Positions 45,044 to 56,288 of a DNA stretch of 64,000 bases are shown in pieces. The position numbers and the translations under genes are program-made. The notes below the pieces were generated by a model. The model saw only the letters and a list, made by a program, of their open reading frames with translations. It had not been told where the DNA came from and searched no databases. The DNA is from Erinaceus europaeus. Taxonomy: Eukaryota; Chordata; Mammalia; Eulipotyphla; Erinaceidae. The stretch covers positions 63,263,838 to 63,327,837 of the forward strand of contig NC_080168.1 of the NCBI RefSeq assembly GCF_950295315.1, given 5' to 3'. The first letter of the stretch is position 1; the number at the start of each line of letters is the position of its first letter.

Positions 45044-45206
45044 GGCTGGGTGGTGGCACAAGTTACCCTGTGTGAGGATCTGGGTTCAAGCTCCCAGTCC
45101 CCACCCGCAGGGGGAGGGGCAGTTTTAGGAGCAGAGCTGCAGGTGTCTCTCTCTGACTTGCTCCTCTCTCTCATGTTCTGTCTTTGTTCAATATTAGTAA
45201 ATAAGC
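45044..45206 (+). mobile_element. SINE-A
   Basis: GGCTGGGTGGTGGCACAAGT, GGTTCAAGCTCCCAGTCCCC and GAGCTGCAGGTGTCTCTC. Confidence 0.78.
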
Positions 45207-46689
45207 ATGAAATATTTATGGGAGAGAGAGGGAAGCAGCATCACTGATACATGATATATCAGAGCAGCCCACAGCATGTGCTTAAGAAACAGCTGGTAAT
45301 GCCAACGGGCCTGTCACCTACGGGTCTAAAAGGGCATTCCTGGAGCAGCAGCTTTGCCTACCCGTTGGCAGTGTCAGTTGAGGGGGTGGCTCAGATGGTC
45401 CCCCAGCAGTGAGGGCTGTGCAGGCGAGAACCCACAGATCCAGCAGGTGCCTGCTCAGGGGCCATTTCTTCTTGAAGCGGTTTTTGTTTGCTTTAGATGA
45501 TTTCACATTCTCCTTGTACACTGTCCAATTTACCATGTGCACCGTCAGTTATGTGAAAACTACAGGCTGAAATACAGCATAGCGTGGCTTAGGAAAGAAA
45601 CCCAGGGTTTGTGGAGGTTAGTTCCCAGCGAGATGCCTCTTCTGCTTGCTGACAGGTTCTCCTTTCAGTGACATTGTGCATTTTGTTTCCCTGCACCAGC
45701 TGGCATCTCTCTCTGTGAAAACAGGCTTGAAGAGTGCTGCTAGGTGGGGGGTGGGGGTGGGGTGGGGACGTGAGCCTGGCCAGCAGGGACCTTCCAGCTC
45801 CTGCAGCCTCGCGTCCCACTGTCTAGGCCAAAGGGAGTCTTTATGGACGTCCCTCCTGCGAGTCTGGGGTCCGTGCTCTGTGGTTTGCTTCCTTACAGAA
45901 AGGGCTACCGGTACCATCAGGCCGAGGCACAGGCTCAGCTCTGCCCTCGCAGTGGGGACACTCCTCTGTTGGCTGCTGTTGGGAGAATTGAGGTGCAGTC
46001 CACAGGCTCCTCTCCATGCTCCTTTTAGGAGTTCTTTCAGGATAAAACTGCAGGGAATTCAGTGTCTGCCTCTGCATTAGAGAGCACACTGCCTGAATGT
46101 GGCCTTTGAGGGATGACAGTAAGAAAGACCATGGAGCAGTCAGTCCCTTCAGGAAGGATGCTGACATGAATGGAAACCACAGTCCTCTTGTCATTTTTTA
46201 TTAGCTTGGAGGCAGGTGTGAGCTCATCTTTAACTCCCCCAGTGCTGCTTTACTAGATGGACAGACAGGAGGTGAACTAACCAGCCTGAGCAGCAGGATA
46301 GTGGTTACTGGTCTGCCTGGCTCAGCCCCTTGCACCCTTCTCTAGTCAGGCCAGTGTCCAGGCTGCTCCCTGCCTGTGACGCCCGGCGACATGAGGCCAG
46401 CTCTCCCCCAGAGGCACCGCGGACCATTTCAGGGAGCAGGACCCCCCCCCCGGGGGGGGGGGGCTCTCCCAAGTCTACAGGCTGCAAGTCTGATCAGCAC
46501 CGCTGTAGCCCAAAGCCTGATGGCCGCATTCTGAGTGCTCAGTCCAGCCCGAGCATCCCAGGAAGTGGAAGCATAAGGTGATGGAGCTGAGCCTTTCTGC
46601 TGGGTGACTGTGAGTCTCAGGTGTGCGTGATCGTGGCCCACACCTGTAGACGCTGATCAGCACGGGGAGCCCAGCTGATGATGTCCCTC
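45207..46689. other. Unique intronic sequence
   Basis: No SINE for nearly 1.5 kb; contains the C10G12 run at 46442-46463. No exon recognised. Confidence 0.5.
46442..46463. repeat. C10-G12 perfect inverted homopolymers
   Basis: Ten C directly followed by twelve G, with no spacer. Confidence 0.95.
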
Positions 46690-46935
46690 CTAACCTGTGT
46701 GACCTCCTGTCCCCCTTTCCCTTCTGCTAACTACTCACTGGCCTTATGCTTTAGTTAGTTCTGCTCTTTGGTTTCTCTGAATGTCACTGTTCTCACTCAG
46801 TTCATTTAACATCTGTAGGTCCATCCCTGTTGCTGCAAATAGCAGAATTCTACCTGTTTTTTTAATATATATATTATTTTTGGTATGTGCCAGGCAGGGC
46901 TTCACATCTGCAAGATTCCACCACTTCCAGTAGGC
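46690..46935 (-). mobile_element. Probable old LINE-1 fragment
   Basis: TTAACATCTGTAGGTCCATC followed by TGTTGCTGCAAATAGCAGAA resembles the L1 3' region (the 'wait for base tests' block antisense to ORF2 C-terminus) of other mammals. Confidence 0.4.
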
Positions 46936-47017
46936 TTATTTTCTTTTTTTTTATTTCAACTTCAGATAGTGCAATGCTCAAGGACCACTGCAAGGATCCC
47001 TGTCTCTATGTGTGCTT

Positions 47018-47330
47018 AAGCTGGTACACTACTGCCCAGCCCCCAAGATGCTTCATTTTTTGATGTGGTTGTAAATGGGAGGAGTTCCCTGATTTCTCCT
47101 GTTGCTAGTTTGGTGTTTGTACATATTGGGTTGTTAGAAAAGTGCACATGTGTGCATATGCACGCACACACACATTTTGCCTCCAGGGTTATCGCTGGGG
47201 CTTGGTGACTGCACTATGAATCCACTGCTCCTGGAGGCTACTTGCCCCCCTTTTTTCCCTCTAATTTTTACTAGGTAGGACAGAGAGAAATTGAGTGAGG
47301 AAGGGGAGATAGAGACGGAGACAGACACCT
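47018..47330. repeat. Local duplication, copy 1
   Basis: Block made of a SINE-A end, an L1-like segment (starting CCCCAAGATGCTTCATTTTT), a mariner-like arm (47126-47160) and the start of another SINE-A. The same order recurs at 49063-49375; the join GGTACACTACTGCCCAGCCC is identical in both. Confidence 0.8.
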
Positions 47331-47461
47331 GCAGGGAGAGAATAGAGAGACACCACAGCTCTGCTCCACCACTCAGGGAGCCTCCCCTAGTGCTATGTGG
47401 TGCTGAGGGCTTGAACCTGGGTGAAGTATGTGCCCTACTGGGTGAGTTAGCTCCGGCCCCC
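47175..47461 (-). mobile_element. SINE-A
   Basis: GCCTCCAGGGTTATCGCTGG tail to GAGTTAGCTCCGGCCCCC; the middle has the variant CCACAGCTCTGCTCCACCAC. Confidence 0.8.
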
Positions 47462-47804
47462 TCTGCACCTGTTATTATAACTGAGTTGTACTGCCCTGCT
47501 GCTGTGATCACAGGTTGCATGGACCCCAGGTGTGGGATAGCTGGTCACGTGGCATTTCCACTTGGAATCATTTGAGGACTCAGCCAGCTTTTCACGATGG
47601 CCACACCAGCATATGTCCCCAGGGGCCATGTGGAGGGTCCCCTCTCCCGGCATCTATACTCTCCCTTCTGCACAGGAGCCACTGTCACAGGTATGAGGTG
47701 ATGTCAGGTGCAGTCTGGTTTTGACGGGCATGTCCCTGAGGATCAGTGAAAGGAGCAGGTTGTTGGTTTTCATGTTTTTTGGTGGTAGTGTTTGTCCTCT
47801 TGCT

Positions 47805-48130
47805 TTTTTTTTAAGTGTTCTTTATTCAAATCTCCTCTGCACTGATGGGACTGTTTGGGTACTAGCCCCCTTGTCTGACAGATGGTGTACCAGTACCTCC
47901 CCCCAGTTAGCAGGCTGGCTTGTTTTTCTGGTGGTTACATTTGCTTTAGAAAAGCATTTTTAGTTGGATGGAGTCTCACTCATTTGTCTCTTACGTTTCC
48001 TTTGCTGTTGAAATTGAGTCCCCAAAGACCTGTTTTATGGCTGAGTAGCACCTGCAGGTCTTCAGAATGTCTTGAACTGACTTTCTGTGCCTGGAGTTAG
48101 GGAGTGCTCAGCTGAGTTCTCGTGCCCAGA
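47805..48130 (-). mobile_element. Old LINE-1 ORF2-derived fragment
   Basis: Antisense L1-like text with GCCCCCTTGTCTGACAGATG and AAGCATTTTTAGTTGGATGGAGTC, typical of decayed ORF2 on the opposite strand. Non-coding. Confidence 0.5.
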
Positions 48131-48243
48131 ACTGTCCAGCTGTCCCAGAGCCATCCCCCAACCCTGCTCCTCTGTAGGCCATGGGCCTCCTGCAATAAAT
48201 CAGCCTGCCACCTAAACATCATGGAGTCTGCCTCTATCTTTAT

Positions 48244-48365
48244 CCCCCAAGATGCTTCATTTTTTGATGTGGTTGTAAATGGGAGGGGTTCCCTGATTTC
48301 TCCTGTTGCTAGTTTGGTGTTTGTACATATTTGGGTTCTTGGAAAAGTGCACAAGCACACACACA
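48244..48365. repeat. Shorter related copy of the 47-kb repeat block
   Basis: The L1-like segment and mariner-like arm without flanking SINEs; looks like the state before SINE insertion. Confidence 0.75.
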
Positions 48366-48751
48366 CTTATTACAAGATATTCCATCCCACTTCTCTGTGC
48401 TTTTGCTCAAGACCATGTATTTTAATCACTTCTGATCTGTAGTATATAGTTTGAAATGAAGGGGTTTTCAGCCTGTTTTTATTTTATTTATTTATTTTTG
48501 CAGGCTTGACTACACAGGTTTCTTGCAGTTCTAAGTAAGTTCTGTGATTTTCTGGAGCGATCTCTGTAAAGAACGCCTTTGGGGTTGTGATAAGGACTGC
48601 CCTGAGTTCTCAGTGCTTGAGTCATACAGCACGTCCGTGGTGGCCCTCCTCAGTGCCCGGGACCCTCACTAGCTGGCGGTCTCTGTCCCCCATGCCCTTC
48701 CATAGGTCCCACACTCTCTAGTCAGATTCATTCCAACATGTTTCATTCTTG

Positions 48752-49094
48752 GGGGACCGGGAAGTGGTGCACCTGGTTAAGTGCACATTGTTTGATTTTT
48801 TTTTTCCTCCAGGGTTATTGCTGGGGCTCAGTGCCTGCACTACGAATCCACTGCTCCTGGAGGCCATTTTTCCCATTGTTGTTCTTGCTGTTGTTGTTGG
48901 ACAGGACAGAAATAAATGGAGAGAGGAGGGGAAGATAGAGGGGGAGAGAAAGATAGATACCTGCAGACCTGCTTCACCACTTGTGAAGTGACTCCCCTGC
49001 AGGTGGGGAGCTGGGGCTCGAACCAGGATCTTTGTACTGGTCCTTGAGCATTGCACTATGTGTGCTTAAGCTGGTACACTACTGCCCAGCCCCC
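48752..49094. mobile_element. SINE-A head (plus) interrupted by complete SINE-A (minus)
   Basis: Plus head 48752-48790 (GGAAGTGGTGCACCTGGTTA), then minus copy 48797-49094. Confidence 0.8.
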
Positions 49095-49375
49095 AAGATG
49101 CTTCATTTTTTGATGTGGTTGTAAATGGGAGGGGTTCCCTGATTTCTCCTTTTGCTAGTTTGGTGTTTGTACATATTGGGTTGTTGGAAAAGTGCACACC
49201 TGTGCGTATGAACACACACACTTTGCCTCCAGGGTTATCGCTGGGCCTTGATGATTGCACTGTGAATCTACTGCTCCTGGAGCCCATTTCCCCCTTTTCC
49301 CCTCTCTAATTTTTACTAGGTAGGACAGAGAGAAATTGAGTGAGGAGGGGGAGGTAGAGAGGGAGAGAGACACTG
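49063..49375. repeat. Local duplication, copy 2
   Basis: Matches 47018-47330 in the same order and orientation, offset 2045 bp, with scattered substitutions. Confidence 0.8.
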
Positions 49376-49544
49376 GCAGACCTGTTTCACCACTCGTGTT
49401 TTCCCCCTGCAGGTGGGGACCAAGGGCTTGAACCCAGGTCTTTACACAGAGTATTATGTGTGTTAAACTGGTGTGCCACCACCCAGCCCCCTCAGGACAT
49501 ATTTTTCTATGTAGACATGCATCATGACTTTTCTGACAACCCAA
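49176..49544. mobile_element. Mariner-like miniature element split by a SINE
   Basis: Left arm TTGGGTTGTTGGAAAAGTGC at 49176 and right arm ATCATGACTTTTCTGACAACCC ending 49544 form an inverted repeat; the minus-oriented SINE-A at 49222-49493 separates them. Confidence 0.6.
49222..49493 (-). mobile_element. SINE-A inside a mariner-like element
   Basis: GCCTCCAGGGTTATCGCTGG tail to GTGCCACCACCCAGCCCC. Confidence 0.85.
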
Positions 49545-50387
49545 GAAAATGTGGTAGACTTGGGGCCCATAGAGCAGCTCCCCTGGGAGGGTGTCTGGTC
49601 TGCCATGTTCATGACCCAGACTTGAGCTCAAACCCCCCCCCCCATCCCAGAGAAAACTTGGGAGCTGTGGTATCTTTCCTCATCACCCTCTGCCTCTCTC
49701 CCTCTTTCTAGCTGAGGTTCAGCTCTGAGGGGTGAAGCTCTTGCAAAGAGAAAGCAGTGCAAAGGATTTTATACGTCGACTATTGCCTTTTACTTCAGAA
49801 ACAGCCACCATGGACCATTCCAAAACTCCTATCCCAGCTGCTACCAGTTTGTACTATCAAATACAGGATTTCAGGTTGAATGGAGAGTTGACTCTTGGAA
49901 GTCAAGTCTTTTCTCAAAGTTACAGCTGGAGCCTGTGATATCCCCCTCAGTACTGAGCGGAATAGAAGCCCAGCTAGTGGCCTATCAGCTAGAGCTGTCC
50001 CTGTAGATAAGCCAGCCCTGGGCTCAGCTCACTTGGAATTTCAGAATCTGGTGAACTGGATTTTTTTTTTTTAACCATCACTCACACTCAAAATGCTCAT
50101 CAGTAATCTTAAAACTCACACGTACACCCTAGAAAACCTTTCTTAAAAGTTAAAAATGACAGGACATCAATGGAGAAGGAAAACTAGAAAGCCAGAGTAT
50201 TTTCTTGGGTGGGGGGAATGTATGCTTTACAGAAGAGCTTTTCCAGCTGTCAGGGAGAAATGGAAATGTCATTCTGTGACTAGAAAGGCAGCTGTCTAGA
50301 GATGAAATACTCCATCAAGGAAGGCAGAGCATCCTCCTCCCCTGCCCCAGTGAAAATGAAGTTAGGTGTAAGATCTGTTCTGAAGGA

Positions 50388-50500
50388 TTGGCGGAAGCAT
50401 CACAAGTGGTGGCACAGTGCTGTAGGTCTCTCTCCCTCTTTCCTTTCCGTCTCAATTTCTGTCTCTCTCCATAATAAATATATTTATCTTAAAAACAGCT
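50388..50500 (+). mobile_element. SINE-A remnant
   Basis: CACAAGTGGTGGCACAGTGC and TCTCAATTTCTGTCTCTCTC, then an AT-rich tail. Confidence 0.5.
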
Positions 50501-51289
50501 TTTAAAATATAAAACGAGGGTTCTGACTCTGCATCCTTCAGTTTCAGGGCTGCCTTCTCTGTTTTCCTTCTGTAGCCTCCCCTGAGTATTGCCACCCGAT
50601 TCTGTGACTGAAGCTGTCACTGCTGAGTCCTGTGGTCACTTATTGGACCTCTGGAGCATTGAGCCCCTCGTAAGCCTCTGCCTGACCTCTCGGCCTTGTG
50701 TTGGCCCCTGGACACCACACAGGATCCGTGGACTCACTGCTGGGACAGTCACCCTCTTGGTAGGTGTGAGGTGAGAGCTCGTGAGTTGTGGACTTGGATG
50801 CCCCTCGTAATTTACAACAAACACCTGCTGTGTGTCTGTTTCTCATCTCTGATGGATGCCTCTGCCCATCTGAAAATCCGGCTACTCTTCTTTTTGTATG
50901 TTGAGTTGTATGAGTTGCTTCTTTTCTTTTGCACATCATCAACTTGTCTGATACTGGTATGCAAACATCGCCTCATTCAGCAGGGTGTCTTTCGGGTTTA
51001 AGGACTCTCCTCATTCTGAGGCAGGTCTTCTTTGACAAGGCTCCAGTGGTTTAGATTCTCTTGTTTCCCTTGTTGGTGAGTTTACAAAAGCATCACTGAA
51101 GCTATTGTCGGTGAGTTCGCCTGTCTCCTCACGGGCTTCCAGGATTTTGCCCAGGTCCTGGGCCCGTTTCAGACTGATCTGTGTGCTGTTAGTGCTTGGT
51201 GCCATTCCGAGCTGTCCGGCTTCTCAGCACCATCCTTTCTCCAACCACAGTCTAGGTTGGCTCCAGTGGAGTTCTCTCCAACCCAGAGA

Positions 51290-51419
51290 GCACTTGCTCT
51301 GGAAGAAGCACCCTCAGGCTATCCGGCATCCAACAACAGATGAGTGGCTGAGCAAGCTGTGGTATATATATACAAAATGGAATACTACTCAGCTATTAAA
51401 AATGGTGATTTCACCATTT
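51290..51419 (+). mobile_element. LINE-1 ORF2 extreme C-terminal fragment
   Basis: Encodes DEWLSKLWYIYT and, after a frame change, EYYSAIKNGDF, the last conserved residues of L1 ORF2. It ends where the LTR relative begins. Confidence 0.75.
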
Positions 51420-51655
51420 TTCAGCCAACCTAGGCTGCTGCATGGGAGAGGGATCAGGAACTCGTGCCGGTGCTAGTGTTGCAGGAGACTCTGGGACTCT
51501 CGGAGCCAGAAGGCAATCCCATGTGTGTTTAATCAGAAGAGCAGCTATATTTATACTTGCCAAAAAGGAAATAGTAGGGTGGAAAACAGGATGTGACGTG
51601 GAGAGGGTGGAGTGAAAAGTGAGTGCAAACTAGTGGTGGAAAACCGGGTGTGACT
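51420..51655 (-). mobile_element. Partial LTR related to the solo LTR at 43424
   Basis: Shares with the solo LTR the block around the TATA box (CTTGCCAA beside TATAAATA) and the repeated phrases GGGTGGAAA-CAGG-TGTGAC and AGAGGGTGGAG-GAAAAGTGA. Its 3' half (R-U5) differs, so it is a relative rather than a copy. The U3 side is interrupted by SINE-A insertions from 51656. Confidence 0.65.
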
Positions 51656-52043
51656 AGGAAACACCTACAGACCTGCTTCACCACTTGTGAAGTGACACCC
51701 CACCCCGTGGGCATATGGGAAGCCAGGCAGGGGTTCAAACAGGGATCCTTGTGCTTAGTACTATGTACACTTAACTCAGTGCGCCACCTCCTGGCCCCCA
51801 ATTTGTTGGGGCTTGGTGCCAGCACTGAATCCTGAATGCAGCCATTTTTACTTTCCACCCCTATTTTATAGGACAGAAATTGAGAGAGGGAAGAGGGCAG
51901 GGCAAAGAGACAGGAAAAAGATACCTGCAGGTCTGCTTCACCACTTGTGAAGCGTCCCCAGTGCCAGTGGGGACCAGGGGCTTAAACCCAGGTCCTTGTG
52001 AATGGTGCCGTGTGGCTGGCTCACTGGGTGATCACTGCCCAGC
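51656..52043 (-). mobile_element. Two SINE-A copies in tandem
   Basis: 51656-51799 and 51808-52043; both contain CAGACCTGCTTCACCACTTG-type blocks. Confidence 0.82.
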
Positions 52044-52857
52044 CTCAGTGGGTAGTCTGACTCAGCACTGGCCACTTTCCCATCTGTGGCCCCCACACAG
52101 TAGCCCCCAGTGTGCCCTGGTCAGGTGCCGTTCACTTGCTGAGATGGGGTGGGGGCCGTGGGGCTGTGAGCCCTGGGGAGAATGTGGATAAGGTCAGCTG
52201 TGGGGCCCAGGACAGCGACTGCTTTGGCACCTTGCCGTTTTCAGTAGCATCTGAGCCAGCTCAGCCATGGCCCTGAGTTCAAGCGCACAGTCCTGCAGAG
52301 TTGCTTGGATGTGGCCTGCACATTGCCGGTGTCAGCAGCTCAGGAATGGATGTGCAGGCCCTGGGCCTGAGCTGTGCCTGTGAGCATCCGAAAAGCCTTT
52401 GGGAGTCATCAGAGCCCACTGCTCTCACACCGATACAGGGAAACTCAGGCCCCATGTGCAGCTGGGAGCAGTGTCCCCTGGAACACCCCGAAGCCTGCAC
52501 ACACCCAGGCCTGGGCAGGGGCAAGCAGAGACAGCAGGCACAGTCAGGTGGCAGGGATGCACCTCCCTGTGGACTGTAAGCCACCCACCATGGGAAGATG
52601 CGGTCCCTCTACTCACAGCAGCACAGCCTTCCTGAGGTGACACAGGTAGCATGTGCTCATAGGTTTACAGGAAGGCACAGCCTTCAGGGGGAGAGGGATG
52701 AGGGAGAAGGCCAGCTCCAACCACCAGGGCTCTGGACAGAGACTGTCCAGAGGCTGCTGCATGGGTGTCTCCCCTTTCCCCTCTCCATCTTCTCTTCTCC
52801 CTCTGTTCAGCTCTGGCTTATGATGGGGTGGGGGATTGAACCTGGCAACAACAGAAA

Positions 52858-53135
52858 CCAATGGGTTTACACATGGCGTAAAGCACAAGGACCAGCATAA
52901 GGATCCTGGTTTGAGCCCCCAACTCCCCATCTGCGGAGGGGAGCCCTGAGCCTGTGCATCTGGCCTGATTTGCTAGAGCCCCCTAATGGAGGGGCTGGGG
53001 TCACAGTATCACAGTTCTGTAGGGAGTTTTTTCACGGGTTGTGAAGCAGGTCTGCAGGGATCTGTCTTTCTCTCCTCTGTCTGCCCATCCTCTGTTGATT
53101 TCTTTGACTCTATCCCCCTGGTGGCAATTTAGAAA
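52858..53135 (+). mobile_element. SINE-A interrupted by about 70 bp
   Basis: Head part 52858-52946 and body part 53019-53135; 52947-53018 is unrelated. Confidence 0.65.
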
Positions 53136-53349
53136 ACTAAGCAAGACCAGCCAGTGTACTGCTCAGTCCTGAGCTTCTGTCTGAACACACATGGAGCTGT
53201 GACACTGGGTTCCCACCCCCCACACACACACTGCACCTGGGAAAGATGTGGGTACAGGCAGGAGGTGGTGAGGAGTGGCCGTCTCTGACCAAGACCTGAG
53301 CCCTCACTGGGTGGGGGGGATGAGGCCTTGAGTGTGTATACCTTCTCCA

Positions 53350-53481
53350 TTTAAAAAAATACTTCATTGACTCTGAGAGGCCAGAGCCCTGCTCAGTTCT
53401 GGGTGATGGTGGTGCTGGGGACTTAACCTGGGGCCTCAGGCAGGAGCATGTTTTGCAGAACCACTATACTGTCTCCCTAGC
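53350..53481 (-). mobile_element. SINE-B
   Basis: CCTGCTCAGTTCTGGGTGAT and CAGAACCACTATACTGTCTC. Confidence 0.78.
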
Positions 53482-54076
53482 CCTGCTTCTGGATCCTACC
53501 CGCCCTTAGTCGGCTACTCTGAGGGCCAGAGCCTTGAAGAAAGGGCCCGCAGATGCTGGGGTTCTGTAATTGCCTTAATCAGATGTCGTTTGCATGATTA
53601 ACATGAATGAGAAATAAGACAATCAGAACATCTGATTTCATGGTCATCACATGAGAGCAGTTCACAGAACTCTGGGTGCATGGGCCCTGTGCCTTCTGGG
53701 AGCCAGGTCCCCCCCCCCCACCCCAGGCTTCCTGCAGGGAGGGCAAGGCTCAGGACTGACCCCAGCCCCCTGGGGCTTCTCCCCAAAAATGGTTTCTGCC
53801 AGTGAGTCTCCCCTCCCTCCATGGTGCTCACTCTCCTGGGGGCTCTGCTGGCCAGAGAACAGGGAGATGCAGGAGCTGGAGCCCACCCACCTCGCTCTGG
53901 GGATGCTGGCCACACTGCAGGGACTGGGAGGAGAATCCTGGGGGCCTGGCCATCCAGGTCTGGGCATGGCTGAGGTGGGAATTACCTGCTGGGCTTGTCC
54001 CACAGAAGCCAAAAGCTCGGTCAGGTCTGTCCTGTTTCTCCTCCCTGTGGTGCTGCACAAGCCTCACCCCCTCCCT

Positions 54077-54081
<5 letters not shown>

Positions 54082-54120
<39 letters not shown>
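54082..54120. repeat. (CT)n microsatellite
   Basis: About 19 CT units. Confidence 0.95.
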
Positions 54121-54123
<3 letters not shown>

Positions 54124-54279
54124 CCCACCAGCCCCCCCCATTAAGTCACTCTGGGGGAACGAGGCTGCTTGTTGCTCTAGCTCCAGCTGGGTCGAGGCTG
54201 CATCATGGTTCCCAGGCATCTGGGTGAGGACCACAGACGCATAGCCTCTGAGTGACACGATGACAACTTTTCTGATGTA

Positions 54280-54346
54280 TTGGGTTGTGGGGAAAGTCAC
54301 GTGCTTTTCGGTGCAAATACACACCATGACTTTCCTGAAAGCCCAA
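54280..54346. mobile_element. Mariner-like miniature inverted-repeat element
   Basis: 67 bp. Left arm TTGGGTTGTGGGGAAAGTCA and right arm, read on the other strand, TTGGGCTTTCAGGAAAGTCA are imperfect inverted repeats around a short centre. Shape and termini resemble mariner-derived MITEs such as human MADE1; no transposase. Confidence 0.65.
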
Positions 54347-54869
54347 CAGAAGAGGGAGGGGCAGCTGAGTAGAGACAGAGAGAAGCTGGTGGGTCAGTTC
54401 TGCCCACGACACACGGGGAGAACGTGAGGAGACAGCTCAGAGGTGACAGGGGGCATCCCGGGCCCCTGCTGTGATAGGCACTTTTTGCGGGACAAGGCCA
54501 CATAGGCTCCCTGAGACCCAGAAACAGGAGTCAGAAGCCCCTCAGGCCCTGTGCTCTTCGAGATGATCTGAGAGAACAGCCAATACCCATTGGTGAGCAC
54601 AGCAGCACCAGCACCCACTCACCAGGCCATGGGGCTCTGCACGCCTGACGTGCTAATGGTCACCCCCCAGCCAGGCTGCTCTCATGGAGAGAGTGTGACT
54701 GGTGAACACCCAGCCCCCTCAGCGGAGCCTCTGATGGCAGAGAGGAGCTCTAGACAGCTGGGCATGGCAGGGAGAGAGACAGAGAGATAAGGCTGAGCAC
54801 CACTCAGCCCTGGTGTCTGCAGTGCTGGTGGCTCATACCTCCAAGTACCTCCGAGTATTGCTTTCTTAT

Positions 54870-55365
54870 TTTACTGCCACCAAGGTCATCGCTGGGGCTC
54901 AGTGCCTGCACTATGAACCCACTGTTCTCTGCTGCCACTTTTCTTCCCCCTGCCCTTCTATTCTGATAGGCTAGAGAAATTAAGGTGGGGAGATGGGAGT
55001 AAAAAGGGGGTCAGGTGGTGGTGCATCCAGCTGAGGGCACACATTAGCATGCACAAGGATCTGGTTCAAGCCCCTGCTCCCCACCTGCAGGAGGGAAGCT
55101 TCCAAATTGGTAAAGTAGGTCTGCAGGTGCCTGTCTCTCTACCTCCCCATCTTATCAAATAAAAGTTAAAAATGGTTGCCAGGAGCAGTGGATTTGTGAC
55201 GCTCTACTGAGCCCCAGTGATAACCCTGGAGGCAAAAAAAAAGGGTGGGATGGGGAGAAGAGAGATACCTGCAGACCTGCTTCACCACTGGTGAAGCTGC
55301 CCCCCTGCAGGTGGGGACTGGGTGACTTAATGTGTGTGCTCAACCGGGTGCACCCCTCCCGGTCA
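54870..55365 (-). mobile_element. SINE-A interrupted by an opposite SINE-A
   Basis: Minus parts 54870-55000 and 55244-55365 flank the plus copy at 55005-55243. Confidence 0.8.
55005..55243 (+). mobile_element. SINE-A, nested
   Basis: GGTCAGGTGGTGGTGCATCC head to GATAACCCTGGAGGC and poly-A. Confidence 0.85.
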
Positions 55366-55559
55366 CATCACCATGCATCTCTTACTCTTAGAGTGAGCAC
55401 CCGGGATGCTCCAGGTCTGGGGGCCCAGAGGTGGGCAGATACACCCTGAGTTAGTACCATCTCAGGCTCCACTACACCTTGACTGGCAGCCCTGGTAAGC
55501 AGTTACCAAATAGATCGCCGGAACCATTAGACTAGGGGAAATGGTTGCCAGGGACTCAC

Positions 55560-55720
55560 CAGGATCATCTGGGCCACGTAGCTCTCAGGGCCCGTGTACT
55601 CCGTGGGGTCCTTGACCTTCACCAGCACCAGGAAGTACAGGTAGTGCCACATGTTGTGCTCTGACTTGATGTGCTCCTCGAAGGACACCGTCTTGTTGTC
55701 AAACTTGTCCCTCTCTAGCC
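55560..55720 (-). CDS. ITPR2: ITPR2 exon: second half of zinc finger and linker domain
   Basis: 161-bp exon: GG completes the split Gly codon, then 53 codons from LERDKFDNK to [14 protein letters not shown] supplies the two histidines (spacing five) that pair with CFIC of the preceding exon to bind zinc. The segment [26 protein letters not shown] is a family hallmark of the intracellular linker domain. Acceptor tgttacag|GG, donor CTG|gtgagt, phase 0. [10 protein letters not shown] and [15 protein letters not shown] fit type 2; type 3 as I remember it has NKTDYTGPES and KLEHNMWNY. It is followed by the 22.9-kb intron that carries most of the LINE-1 material. Confidence 0.95.
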
Positions 55721-55869
55721 CTGTAACACACAGGAAATGCAAACTGGGGTCAGGGGCCACTATTCTCTCAGTCAGAGTGCACGCTGGTGGACTAGCTCAC
55801 CCAGACGGTGCGCTGCTGTTGTGTGCCACACAGGCCAGAGCCTGTCCCTGCTGTGGTACCTCCCCCCCT

Positions 55870-55995
55870 CTTTTTTTTTTTTAACAAAGCACCACTCAGC
55901 TCTAGGGTATTTTTAGAGGGATTAAACCTGGGACCTCAGAGCCTCAACCATGAAAGTTTCTGTGCAGAGCCACTATGTTATCTCCCTCACCTGCT
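55870..55995 (-). mobile_element. SINE-B
   Basis: CACTCAGCTCTAGGGTATTT, TTAAACCTGGGACCTCAGAG and CAGAGCCACTATGTTATCTC. Confidence 0.78.
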
Positions 55996-56031
55996 TTTTC
56001 ACTCTATTCCTGTAAAAGCGTGCCATTAAGT

Positions 56032-56288
56032 GCAGGGTGGTGGTGCACCCAGTTGAGCTCGCACACATTACAGTGCACAAGGACTTGGGTTGGAGCCCCT
56101 GATCCCTCACTTATTGAGCGTGGGAGCTTCAGAAGTGCAGAAGCAGGTGTCTCTCTGTCTCACTCCCCTCTCAGTTTCTCATTGTCCTACTAAATAAAAT
56201 AGAAGGAAAATGGCCACCAGGAGTGGTGGTAGATTTGCCATGCAGGTATCGGGCCCCACTGATAACCCTGGTGGCAAAAAAAAAAAAG
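56032..56288 (+). mobile_element. SINE-A
   Basis: GGGTGGTGGTGCACCCAGTT head to GATAACCCTGGTGGC and poly-A. Confidence 0.85.

Larger units (their letters stand above)
32704..55559 (-). other. ITPR2: ITPR2 22.9-kb intron hosting LINE-1 and LTR insertions
   Basis: Long intron between the linker-domain and coiled-coil exons, bounded by gtgagt and ctgcag. It carries the two large L1 pieces, two related LTR sequences, a local duplication, mariner-like miniature elements and many SINEs, listed separately. Mostly unique stretches lie at 33570-34750, 34880-36280, 36435-38340, 45210-46690, 49545-50390, 52045-52800 and 53480-54280; no recognisable exon was found in them. Confidence 0.85.

Noticed and set aside
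47018..49375. CRISPR-like array from spaced repeats
   Set aside because: Three copies at unequal spacing made of transposon pieces in a mammalian genome; not an array.
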